DNA of 64,000 nucleotides from Podaxis mareebaensis (lineage: Eukaryota > Basidiomycota > Agaricomycetes > Agaricales > Agaricaceae). The stretch spans positions 148,690 through 212,689 of the forward strand of contig JAEUWP010000140.1 of NCBI GenBank assembly GCA_018524725.1, given 5' to 3'. Each line of letters opens with the position of its first letter. Position 1 is the first letter of the stretch. The notes under the pieces are model-generated. The model saw only the letters and a program-made list of their open reading frames with translations, searched no databases and had not been told where the DNA came from. Of the stretch, positions 21,918-36,082 are shown in pieces. The position numbers were made by a program, and so were the translations under genes.

Positions 21918-24668
21918 CTAATCACTCTCCATGACGCCCTTAATGCCCAAATCTTGAGCGATGAGAACAGCGGCCTTTTCTCCGACAGCGATAGCGGTAT
22001 TATACGTGTTAGCACCGACATTACCAGGAATGATACTCAAGTCTATGGGAAGGGCATCAGCGTCAATGTTATTCCTCCGAGTAATGTTAGTACTTGCCTG
22101 CGACCTTCAAGTTCTCGACGCCGTAAACGTTTAGGCGTTCATCAACGACACCACCTTTCTCACGAGGCTTCATGGCACAGGTACCGCACTGGGATGGAGG
22201 TTGATTCAGACGGCTAGCGATCAGAAATTCAGAATACTTACAGAATGCCATGTTGTTCCAACTGCGTTTTTGGGGATAATTAGTCATCAGTGAACACTTG
22301 CTAGGGGATAAGACTTTACCAAAGCGTTTGCTATACTCGTCGATAGCCCTATCATCTGCCTCTGTGTATCTAAGCTTAGGAGCGTCAATGGGAACCGGTC
22401 CATCGGCGGGCCCAGCAGCCGCTTCACTTCCCTCAGGGAACGCGGGATGCTCAGGAGCATATTCTCCCCGATATACGGGCATACGGCGCGCGATTTCACG
22501 TGCATGTTTGTATGCCCACCGCAAAATGTTGAGATCACCATCACTGGGACCCATCATTTAGTGATAGCTTTAGTTAGATGGCCAACGGACATACTCGTCG
22601 AAGTAGCGTGGGTCATAATCAAGAGGTGCATATGGGTTAACACCCGAAGTGATGTGTGTATACCCACTAGATGCGGGGTAGGCCTAGGCATGTTTCAGTC
22701 CCGGGAAGAAGTAAACCAAAAAAAGCTCTAATCACCGAGTAATAGGGAACGCTGAAATACTTTCCGCGAGGATGGTCGGGATTCGGGCCAACGTATCTGG
22801 TGCAACGATCAGTTGATGATTATTGTGATGAGCAAGACACATACGCAGCGAAGGAAGACATTAGCATCACTGGCTTGTCGGGAGCGTTGGCGAAGTACGA
22901 ATTCCACCGCTTCGTGAAAGTGGGTCCAATTTCTTTAAGATCCTCAGCTGTTGGCCTCAGCCTGATTCCTGCATCCATGGCACTAGATGAGGGGACATGA
23001 TGAGTTACGACAGGGCCACATCATGGGAAGCATAAACATACTTGTGTTGCATAAGACCTTGACCTGTCTCAGCCCATTTTTGGGCGTGAGCTGTTGGAAA
23101 CACTCTTGAGATAGGCGTCAAAGATGGGGAATGAATGCAACGAACGTTTGATTACATCTGGGCCTCCCCAGAAAAGCTCATCCAGGGTGTCGGCATAATC
23201 CGCAGCCATGTAGGGAGGGAATACGACGTTGTGATCTAAGAGTTCATCAGCAGAGTGGCTAGGCATAGAAGGGACAGGAACGGACCCATGAGGCCTTCAC
23301 CAACGCCAGGAAGATCAACAATTTGCTGAACATCATTCTTGCGCAAAACGTGGGCAGCACCGACACCCGACCTTCCAGGCGATCAGCCAAAAAATTGTAC
23401 GATGAAAATTTTATTCACCTCTCCAAGATGGCTGGCGAGCCGAAGGCTCCAGCGGAAAGAACAACTAATCGCCCTGCATATGCAATAGATGGTGATTGCA
23501 AAGCCCGAGCGTGGTCGCCCTCGTCATCGATATATTCAACTCCGACGGCGCGTTTTCCCCTAGTAGTAAGTGAGCACATATGGAACTGTCATATGAATAG
23601 TCTCGTCTCCTACTCAAAGATGACGCGGGTGACACGCTTCCTGACCAAAACGGTCAAATTCTTGTTGGTGTCAAGTAGAGGATAGATGTAGGTAGAAGCA
23701 GTGTCAGACCGTCTTCCGGTCTTTCCATCGATAAATCTGGATTCTCGCAAGTAAGAATGGAGCAAAGTACATGTTCAGGCGGGTCCACCTCACCTTGCCC
23801 ATCTCTGGATCAACAGATATGTACTTAAGTGAAATGAACTCATTGCTTAGACAGGCTCGACTTACGCCATAACCATCACATGCATACAAGGCATTAAGGT
23901 CGTCGATTGGACCACGATCTTTGTCGTAAATCTCAGCGGTAGCGAGAAATTGGTCCGCGACGTTGTGGCCGGATTTGGCAAAGGAAACTTTGAGCGGCCC
24001 AGACTTCCCGTGCGTGTCATTCGTAGTTACAGCTTGGTATGTCTCAGCCTGTCAAATAAGATTCAAGCCCATCAGAGTAGTTCTTATCTGAGTAGATTGG
24101 GTACTCGTACCTTTCGCAGCAAAGGAATCAGACTCTTCGATCCCCATCCTTTGTTACCATAAACGGTCTCCCAGTCATCATAGTCGGAGGCAGATGCGCG
24201 GCAGTACACCATAACTAGGAGTTTTGTCGGTCCAACGAAGCGAACATGTATGCAGTCTACCTACAGTTGACATTGGAGCCGCCGCCGAGGCATCGTCCAG
24301 TGGCAGTGAGGGCAGAACGACCGAGGATCTTCTCGTTGGGTTTGGGTGCGTAGAAAGTGAGGGTCTTGCCACCACTTGCAAAGTTAGGGAAATATTGTGC
24401 GGGTTGAGTGTGCACTGCGATGTCTTTTGAATGTGGGCCGGCTTCAAGGATCTAGCCATTCCCCGAGGTCAATAGCGGAACACGCTTCGTTCAGGATGGA
24501 ACACTCACTAAAATCTTTAGATTTGGGTCCGCTTGTGCCAGTCGCGCAGCAGTGATACAGGCAGCAGCTCCACCTGTCCACCAAATTAGCAAGGTGTATA
24601 AGAGTGAGGAGAACAAGCACACCTCCAGCAAAGATGATATCGTAGGTTAGTCGATTCGCGTCGGACAT
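21918..24668 (-). CDS. AOX: GMC alcohol (methanol) oxidase
   Basis: FAD-dependent GMC oxidoreductase of the alcohol/methanol oxidase class (about 650 residues, some 18 exons), oxidising short alcohols to aldehyde plus H2O2. N-terminus MSDANRLTYDIIFAGG with GGAAACITAARLAQ (FAD fold), then EAGPHSKDIAVHTQPAQYF, GRCLGGGSNVNFMVYCRAS, DTGRR-like TGRRSDTAS, AGAFGSPAILERSGVG, GTTWHSCGTCAMKP with the catalytic His, and GNVGANTYNTAIAVGEKAA with the partner Asn. The last intron (22043-22097) is GC-AG. One intron (43 nt, donor gttcgt after DVIK, acceptor aagag) is unusually short; without it there is a frameshift. The C-terminus GIKGVMESD has no PTS1 tripeptide. PEX11 lies 497 bases upstream on the same strand. 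Confidence 0.92.
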
Positions 24669-25165
24669 GATAGGCAATTTGGTGAGATAGCGGGGATGAA
24701 TGCGATGAGCTTTTAAAGGATCGAAATGGCACTATCCGGCTCGTCAAAAACTGCTTACGGCAGGCAAGGTCATGAGTTCAGACTTCGAAAATGATGAATC
24801 AAGCAAAGAGGGAATCACGCACGACTTGCCATGTCCACAAGAACGTCGCCTTGGAGAAGTTGCCATGAATAGGTTCCGTTATTCTTGTATACGGCCAATA
24901 GGCAACGATCCAACTACTTGACATCAGTCTTAGGTATCATCGGGCGTGAAAAATTCTCACCTCATCCATATATTCATACCCATTTCGAATGGGGCAGGCT
25001 GATCCCATCGGCTATTTGATGGGCCCATTTGAGAACCCATCAAGGCAAATTTTCGTCGCCACTCACGGTTAAAGTCAATGTATCAACCGGCAGGGGTGAA
25101 GAGTTTTAGTAGAAAAAGAATGCAAGTATATTAGTTACCAAGGTGATACAAGAACTCGGTTTGCG
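24669..25165. promoter_or_regulatory. AOX promoter region / PEX11 3' flank
   Basis: 497 bases between the AOX start and the PEX11 stop, both minus strand. It should contain the AOX promoter. A repeated GGGCC/GGCCC pattern and an AT-rich stretch near 25100-25130 are visible; no motif could be assigned. Confidence 0.4.
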
Positions 25166-26367
25166 CTAGGATGAAACATCGTATCCAGTGGAAGCAGGAG
25201 AGTCTGCCTCACGCTTTTCCTCTGAAGCAGGTGCCGGTTGGGGAGGAAGGGCTGTTGCCCGCCACCCGCTTCTGAAAGAAGCGATACCAGCGATTAATCC
25301 AAAGACACCAACCCATATCTAGGGACTTCATCAGTATGCGGACGTCGGATCAGAGCTAAAACTTACGTCGTCTTTAAAGAGTCCTCTTTCGAGCGACCTG
25401 CGCAGAAGAACGCATACTAAGTCGCCACACGAAGACTCCACACGCGAGAACCACGTACCAATGAATCGTAAGTGGCAAATAACCAAGGTTCACAACAACC
25501 TCGGACCACCAAGCGTCCCAACGATGCGCGATCTCCTGCTTCTCAGAAGGTGTCAAGCCCGTTCCCTTCGCCCTGCGCAGGGCTTTCTGCCTCAACTGAA
25601 GCAGTCTGCGATCCTCACGAAGATGGGCGAATTGTAACAGAACGTAAAGAGCCCAGAATCGGCAGGACCATATTCCGAGCCTATTGGGGTCGAGATTGAT
25701 AGTCTTCTTTGAGAGGAATGGGAGTGGGTTTCTGATGGTTGTTGGAATGATTCCGTGAGATCCCAAGTAGTACAAATGCTCCAAGGGGTAATAGGCGAGC
25801 ATCGACCATCCCTGCAACCGCTCGATAACGTGAAGATTACGGGTTGGCTGTGGGTTTCGCTCCAAGGAAACCAGCCACTGAAATATGGGTAGTAAACCTA
25901 GGATAGATACCAGAGAGTGAGTTTGAAGCGGAAACGATGTGTCACAGACTAACCCCACATCCGCCAAAGTGTGCGTGAATCCCCTAATAAGCTCTCAAAG
26001 TTGGCGTATCCTTCTGCCGCACGACTGGTTGGCTCTTTCCGTAAGCCAGCTCGGTGTTGCAAGCGGGCTCTTAGCCGAAGGAAGGGTACGATCAATTTAA
26101 TGGTGTACTGAACAAGCTGGACGTGGGCGTTAATTCCTAAGCTTTGGGGCTTCGAGAAATTTGCAGACCATGAACAATTTGCTTCGGATACACGGTAAGA
26201 CAGTTGTTTTGGTTGTCCCAACAAAAACACACTCACTCGCTTCCACTCCATGTCCCAAGAAACCGGACGAGATGATCGAGGGTTTCCGAGGGTTGGACGT
26301 GTCCAAAGCAACCAAGAATCGCGTCGTTTAGCTTGGAGACAGTAGACAGTTTGGATACACTGGTCAT
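25166..26367 (-). CDS. PEX11: Peroxisomal membrane protein PEX11-like (PEX11C type)
   Basis: PEX11-family protein of about 309 residues, which shapes and divides peroxisomes. Start MTSVSKLSTVSKLNDAILG at 26367 follows a TC-rich leader. Order: an N-terminal HVQPSETLDHLVRFLGTW helix, DKLFMLVQYTIKLIVPFLRL (amphipathic helix of the family), GLLPIFQWLVSLERNP, YYPLEHLYYLGSHGIIP, the central FWALYVLLQFAHLREDRR, GYLPLTIHWSLERGLFKDD and a C-terminal membrane stretch IWVGVFGLIAGIASFRSG. The second exon is only 13 nt (26168-26180). The AOX gene is the next gene on the same strand, so a common peroxisomal role is plausible. Assignment to PEX11C rather than PEX11A/B rests on the HW...GLF pattern and is less certain. 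Confidence 0.85.
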
Positions 26368-27317
26368 TGCGAAGAAGGAAAAAAAGGATCCGGTATCCTA
26401 TCCCTGACCCTGAAGTCCAAGGACCATATTTCGTGGTACCGGGCCCACAATGGGCCGACGTGGGAATATTAGCTAAGCAGAGATATATTACCCCGCCTCG
26501 CAGCGCTCCGTAAGTTTTCTCAGAACAATCTGCGGACACAAAAGTTCGGGCTTGGTTGAGCTCTCCCGTCTCCTTGCCCGCGTTCCCGTCCTCTAGATCA
26601 AACCAAGGTGCCTTCGTGCTGGATCTGCCGCCTGTCCGCAGCATCGTTGTTCGACTACCTCACTATCCTTGGAGGCATCGCTTCGGCTGGTGCTCATGAC
26701 TAGCGTGAATAGGTATAGATGATGCTGCAGGCTTAGGTGGAGACCTATATCGTTTAATTTGATAGAAACATGCGTGTGCTATGCCTTCTAAACGAGAATC
26801 ACTATCAACGGATTGATTTCACGGCTCAATTCTTGCATCCCATGACCCATTCGCTGAAGATGTTATCATGGATACCTCCTCGTATCCTATTGTCGCCATG
26901 CTGCTGTCAAGTACCTTGAACGTGTTTTACAATCTCTTTGTTGATAATTTTTGGCGCAGTTTCTCGCAAGCAGTAGTTCGTCCGAGGTTTCCTCTCAATG
27001 TGAGAGAATCTTGCCTCTCTTGAGAGCTCGAAGCTCTAACCATCAGCGTTTGTAGACGATATTTCTCATTCATTATGCCAAATGACCTTCGGCTCTAATT
27101 CATGCTGGTAGAATCAACAGCTGCGCGCAAGGTCCAACTCCAAAGGCCCTGCTCAGGTGACGAGTATAGACCTTCTCCGATAAGAATAGTTTCGCCGCAT
27201 TCTCATGCAAGGATTATTTTGTTTTGAGCTGTGGGGTATATTAAGCTGTTCATTACTGACCACAAAAAGCATTGAAGTCTGCGTCTCCGTATCCTCGAGC
27301 ATATTCTATCCTTCAGT
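26368..27317. promoter_or_regulatory. Divergent intergenic, PEX11 / xylanase 1
   Basis: About 950 bases with promoters of the PEX11-like gene (minus) and xylanase 1 (plus). A TATA-like element (gtatattaag) sits about 80 bases before the xylanase start. Otherwise no coding capacity was seen. Confidence 0.5.
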
Positions 27318-28881
<1,564 letters not shown>

Positions 28882-29129
28882 ATGGAAGATCTTGAGGGCA
28901 GCTCTTGGGTGCAAGAGCCGTTTTGTAACTAATGGAGGCGCCTGTCTACCTTGATCCTTTAGATACGGAATTTCGCCCTTTGTAAAGTATAAGTCATGGT
29001 TCGCGCAAGGCCAAGTTTAGGCCCTTTCCTCCGAAGAACCAACCATGTTCACATGAACGACGGCATTAGCTTGAATGGTGGGTCTTCTTAGGCCCTGATA
29101 CCAAATCATTGATCATGGCACTTCTTGGA

Positions 29130-29800
29130 TTCACCAGATGTATCTTTTCTCCAGGCCACAGACTTGAGTATTTGTTGCCGCCGTTTCTCGATGGTGGGGG
29201 CGCCACAAACTCAGCTGCGAAAAGAGGCGCCACACCCAGAATATAGCTATAGCTGACTATAATTCCCAGATCACTGATAGTAGCATTGCCGAAGGGGCAG
29301 GAACTAAATCCACAGCTGTGAGCCGTGACCAACCCCCGTCCGTATACTCGGGCGACTTCCCCGCTGGCCGTGCTTGTTGGGTGTACTAACAAAGGGGTCT
29401 CCTATTATCTCGGGCAATATTTTCCCCCATGGGGTGGGATTTGCAAAACTCTGCAATCTTGGGGAGGTTGTCTTTGCTCAACTAGATAATTCTTCTCATG
29501 ATTCGGGAAATGCCATTCACGCCCACAAGCCTGTCCGTCTCTGCATCGGTGACACTGCCTAGAAGTAGACCAAAAAAAATGTAGCTCTTCCGAGGCCATG
29601 GCGCCAGGTGTTGATGCTGGGCTGGTGTCCATCCTCCTAAGTGTTCTTTGGTTCTTAGGCCCTTTCTCAGCCTGTTCATGGGACGCTGCAAGTTTTTCTT
29701 GTACATCCCCAAGCCCCAAACACTATATCCGCATCAATAGCGTTATAGAACTCCGACAAGAACCCAGCTTGCCAGGAACGGACGCAGTAAAAAGAGGATG
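29130..29800 (+). pseudogene. Decayed GH10 xylanase copy
   Basis: Between the two intact xylanases, several blocks match their 3' exons in the same order but with stops and frame breaks. A block near 29270 reads ITDSSIAEGAGTKSTAV against [17 protein letters not shown] block near 29530 resembles the CIGVT exon. 29655-29790 follows the intron, final exon and TGGACGCAG end of copy 1. Upstream, GATPRIY near 29235 matches the exon end ADPGAKLY. No continuous frame remains, so it is a relic of a third tandem copy. Its limits are approximate. Confidence 0.7.
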
Positions 29801-30186
29801 ATTGTTTGAGCGTGTACTTTCTCCGAGGATAGCACCCGTTCATTATTCCGAGATTCTCACCCGTGTTCGAAATTTCCAGTTTTAGACTCGGTCTTCAGGA
29901 ACAAGCTCGAAAGTCGCGATGGTCCGGAGGTTGGATATCAAGATTTCCGCAACACCCTGCAACACCACATCTTTCCACCTCCTAATCACCAACATTCTTC
30001 AGCATTCCTCACCGTTATCACGATACCACACAAGCTCCACACATCATGTGAATTGGTTAACCCCGGAATTGATCATCCCAACAGGCGCATTTCCAATTCA
30101 AAAAAAGATCGGCATAGGCTTAAAAGCATTTAAGCAAGGCCGTGGATGGCACGAGGGCTAACATTTCCCTGTGTAGATTGTTAGCT

Positions 30187-31710
<1,524 letters not shown>

Positions 31711-32158
31711 ATAACCACCCTCGTCGGAGTTTTGTACCCTAAGTTTCCCTTCAATTCGTTTGTGTATACCCGGAAGCTTCTCAGGGAACTTAGCCAACCG
31801 GCGTTCCTTTCAAAAAGTTTTCTATATAATATATTTTTAATATCCCTTTGATCTCCATGTCAGTCTTTTCCCAGTCTCCTCTTAAGCGCCGAAGCTTCGC
31901 CTGAATCTTCGATTGGATCGTGTCCTTTCAGCACTCTTTTAAAATGGGTCTGTCAGCCACAGATATAGATATTGTTCTTGGGAACGTTCAAGAAATCGAA
32001 CGACTTTACAGCTTCCATAGCGCTGTACACTCAGATCAACCTAACAATACATAGCAATCAATCGATCATGTAGTTCTGATCATTGAACCAGCCATTAATC
32101 ACCCTTCACCTCCAACTTCAAATATACCATCATCATCTCTGACCAACAGAAACACAAC
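31711..32158. other. Intergenic, xylanase 2 / HEN1
   Basis: 3' flank of xylanase 2 (AT-rich near 31820-31845) and the HEN1 leader. No gene seen. Confidence 0.6.
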
Positions 32159-33859
32159 ATGGAACCCATATCCGAGGACGGACATCAGGAGCTCAAGGTC
32201 ACCTTCCTGCCCGAACTTCATCTCCAGCGGCGTATCTGGGTGCTGAACATTCTCCGCAAAGAATCCGTCACTCGTGTGAGTTGAGATTGCAGATCTGACA
32301 GACACAACCCTGCCTTGCATTATCGGATATGATCATTAAACCATGTGTCATTAATCGGCATCTTCAATCAGGTTCTCGATGTCGGCTGTGGTGAAGGCCA
32401 ACTCCTCGTGCCTCTCTCACAACCAGCACCTTGGCTTGCCCCACCACCGGCCCCGGTCCTTCCACCGAAAGACCTTGGAGGACCATCACCCGCATATAAC
32501 GACGATGAGATACCCAACTTGCACATATCCAACCTTCACGGTCTCGACATCTCAAAATACGATCTCGAATTCGCCGCGCGCGAGACAGCACCACCAAATT
32601 TCTCACCAGATAATAACCAACCTTACTATCACGTTCAACCACGGTGGGAAGAGCTTGAAGTCAAATTATGGGAAGGAGGGCTGGAAGTCATAAACGAAGA
32701 GTTCGTTGGCATGGAGTGTATTGTAAGCACTGAAGTGTAAAGACATTCATTTCTTGGGTTACGTTCATCCATCTGACTCTATAACAGGATAGAACATTTA
32801 CCACCGGAAGTATTCCCCGCGTTTGCGCCAATGCTACTTGGCGTGTACCACCCACGACTTCTCCTTATTACGACACCCTCATATACGTATAATGCACGTT
32901 TCACAGCACCAGATGCTCCGAAATCTGCCCGCCGAGGCTATCCTGATCCCACTGGGCGCACAGAACGGATATTTCGACATCATGATCATAAATTCGAGTG
33001 GACGGTCGAGGAATTCCGGACATGGTGCAAAGAAGTTGCGAAAGAATGGGGTTATGAAGTAGAAATTTCAGGTGTGGGCCGTGCCGTAGAGCCCGATCCC
33101 TGGAACCGAGAAGACGAGCTCGGCGAGGCATCTTCTGTTGCATGTTTCAGGAAAGCGGATTCTCAACAGGATGACGAGAGGGAAAGTCGCGGTAGGGAAG
33201 TCACAGCCAAGTTATCGTTACCCAACAAGCCACATGAGCTGTTTGCGAAGCACACTCACCAACCTCATCCATCCTCCCAGAAACCCAGACCCTTGCAGGA
33301 GATTGCATCCGCAGTGATAAAGAAGATGGACTACTTCAACGAGGCCTTCATGCGGATGGAAGAAGTGTGGTTCGAGCCTGAAGTTTCGAGTGCGTGCGGG
33401 GGTTGGATTGAGTTCCTTATACGGGCGATTGAGGAATGTGAAGATCTTGACCTGCTGAAAGAAGGAGATATGGGAAATAACCGAAGCAGGTGGATGATCC
33501 AGCGCTTGGGTGCACTCACTAACTCGGTTTCTTCCTGGCCTCGGGAAGGAGAGTCAAGCCTGGATTACATTCCACCTGAATGGGAGCCAGAAGAAAGTGG
33601 GGTTGAAGAGTCTGCTGCAGCAGATGGGGATATCTCATGGAACAACTCAGAGTTGGACACCGAGGATGAAGGTGGCTTTGACTGGGGCAATGCTTTCCTT
33701 CAGCTCAAGAACAATCAACGGCTCGGTTGGGAGTCGGGTGATGATGGAGAGGAGGTGGACGTCGGTCAGTATTCGCCGACAATGAGGAAGCACACTATTG
33801 CGAGCTTGACGGATCCCAATGCCGGTTGGGACGGGGATGCAAGTGAGGAGACGTCTTGA
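32159..33859 (+). CDS. HEN1: HEN1-type small-RNA 2'-O-methyltransferase
   Basis: SAM-dependent methyltransferase of the HEN1 family, which methylates the 3'-terminal 2'-OH of small RNAs. 517 residues in three exons (32159-32275, 32372-32736, 32788-33859). Motifs: VLDVGCGEGQLLVPL (SAM-binding motif I), GLDIS, the metal-binding STEVIEHLPPEVFPAF (Glu, Glu, His) spanning the second intron, LLITTPSYTYNARF, and RHHDHKFEWTVEEFRTWC, which carries the distal His ligand. A Pro-rich insert (APWLAPPPAPVLPPKDLGG) follows motif I, and the protein ends in an acidic, Trp-containing tail of about 200 residues without homology that I recognise. The plant dsRNA-binding and La domains are absent, as in animal and fungal homologues. 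Its RNA substrate in fungi is not known to me. Confidence 0.92.
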
Positions 33860-34809
33860 TGAGTATGGACGCAGGTTTAGAGGGTATTGACAAAGAAATA
33901 TGTCCATGCATTACAGATTACGGTACAGAAAGACTGACATCATTCTTGTTAGTAGCTTATTAATATGGCTTAGAAAGGACATACTTGGTATCAGAAATAA
34001 GTGCTATAAAATCCCGTTGTAGTACTTCCGGTCACTCTGTCTTTATTGAATGGATGGGCTCTGTTCACAACACCGCGTCAAGTTGTGCATATACACGGAT
34101 ATGAAATTACATACGTATCAAGGGATGGAGTTGAGCCATGTAGGTGATCATCCACATCAGATATGTGGCGGCTAGAGTGAGCATTAAGGCCGTGCGTATG
34201 GTTCTGGGTGACTGTCAGATGAGCTCGAGTGCCAGGTAAAAGAAAAGACGGACACTTGGTGAGGACCCTTCGGTACGAAGAGCGCCGAGCATGTCATGAG
34301 TGCAGCAGTGGCGATGAACATGAGAAGAACGGGGAAGACGGAGCCCATGCTGGTAGGAAACAACCTGCGACGACGGCCAAGACTGCGCTGGTTGTGGTGG
34401 TGACGCGTGGGAAGATCCTGCTATATGTAGTCGAGGAAGTTACTTAGCATCAAAACGTCAATGCCGCAAAACTGTTGGTGTAAAGGATCTCCGAGCGCCG
34501 ACATCGCCTCACACAAGTTTGGCGTGGGCGCATTCACCTCTGTCTAAGATACATAGTATCAATCACCGACGAAACGTGATGCTACATTCAATAGACTTCG
34601 GAGATGACGGAGCCTCCAGGCATCACGAGTTACGCTCATCTTTTAAACAGGAACGACCACTTATTGAGTCTTTCTGCTCGCCTCTCAACTTGCGTCTCTG
34701 GTCGTAGGCATTTGTCTACGGTATTTGGCTGCCTTGACCTCGCCTGCGAGGCAAATAATGAAACTGCCTATTGTACACCTCCTTTCCCTGCTTCTTGAAT
34801 CAGCCCTCA
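33860..34809. other. Intergenic, HEN1 / seven-helix protein
   Basis: 950 bases, AT-rich around 33900-34010. Only short frames without domains. The end is the promoter of the membrane-protein gene. Confidence 0.55.
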
Positions 34810-36082
34810 ATGGTGAGTGATTCCGTATGGGAGAGCAAAAGGACGTCACTACAATTCACAGCAGGCGTCTTCTTCACTCTATTCGTTATCCTCATTCTCC
34901 TGCTGGCTTGTTCTACATACCCCTCCCGGCTTTACCAAAATGTTATGATATCAGTGGTGTGTCTTATGATGGTCCTCTCAACTGCAGTATGTGACAGAAA
35001 TTGTTATCACGTCTTCCTGCGCTAATGGTGGTACGAGTATCTCGTACTTACGTTCGCGAGAATCATCCACGCTTTTGCTTTGGATGAAGATGCCAACGGC
35101 TACTATAACAGATTTAGCAAACCATTCGAAATCCCCAAAGCATGGATATTTATCGCGCAAACCCTGCTGGGAGACGGTGTCATGGTAGGTGAATCTGGCT
35201 GTCAAGCAGGAGAACATACCGCTTATACATCTCCTCTCAGATCTGGCGATGTTACGTCGTCTATGGCAATAAATACATCCTCTTGTTGAGCTTATTGCCA
35301 CTAGGATTTAATATTGGTATGCACTTCACTCTCATACGGATGAAATGAGGTCTCTGACCTCATCGCAGCTTTCGGAGTGCTTAGTGCTAAGGACTACCAC
35401 GGCAACCTTATTACCCAGAAGGCGGATTGGATACCACCGTATATCGTTATAACACTGGTTATCAACGTTCTCTGCTCCGGTAGGGCTCCTCACTCTTGAT
35501 TCTTGCCTTCGCCCTGCTGAATCTCCCCAGGAGTAACTGGATATAAAATATACCGCTCCAGCTCAGACCTGCAATGTTTTAGGAAGGTCTTCCCAATTAT
35601 AAGTGCAGTAATCGGGGGCGGGGCCTTGTATGCGACTGGTATACTAGCCCTCCTGATCAGCTATCTCGTCGGATCGGTCGGAGTCTACGTTTTAATGGAC
35701 ATCATTGTCCCTCTAGTAGTAAGTCCGTTCACTTCTATCCAACCACACATGTGTTCACATCCAGCCATTTATCCGCGTCACAATCAAGGGCATAGTCTTC
35801 TCCCTAATCGTCCTCCAGATCCACTTCCACTTCAACTGCGTCTCCGGCAATAATGCCAATCACGAGATAACCAGTACTCTCCCCACACTGGGATCCCTCC
35901 CTCGCTGGCGGACTTACTTCACGAGCGCCAGCGACCAACAAAACCAAATCATCACCGAGCCACGGGTAATGCATCAAACCTCATCAATCTGCTCCCATGA
36001 ACACGCAGAAATAAACAGAGTGTCGCTAGCTTCTGATACTGATGCCGGGATTAAAGAGGGTAGCCGAGACCAGGGACGGTAA
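34810..36082 (+). CDS. Fungal seven-helix integral membrane protein
   Basis: Multi-pass protein of the large agaricomycete group of small seven-helix proteins with no known function (DUF6533/6534-like by pattern, inference). It begins MVSDSVWESKRTS and runs through FFTLFVILILLLACSTYPS, VMISVVCLMMVLSTAYLVLT, PKAWIFIAQTLLGDGVMIW, RCYVVYGNKYILLLSLLPLG, IPPYIVITLVINVLCSGV, VIGGGALYATGILALLISYL, and a Leu/Ile-rich last helix around IKGIVFSLIVLQIHFHF. A hydrophilic Ser/Thr-rich tail ends SRDQGR. Seven exons with introns of about 50 nt; the IWRCYVVY motif at the start of helix 4 is typical of this group. The first ATG is directly followed by GTGAGT, so an ATG-only first exon is an alternative start structure. 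Confidence 0.8.
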
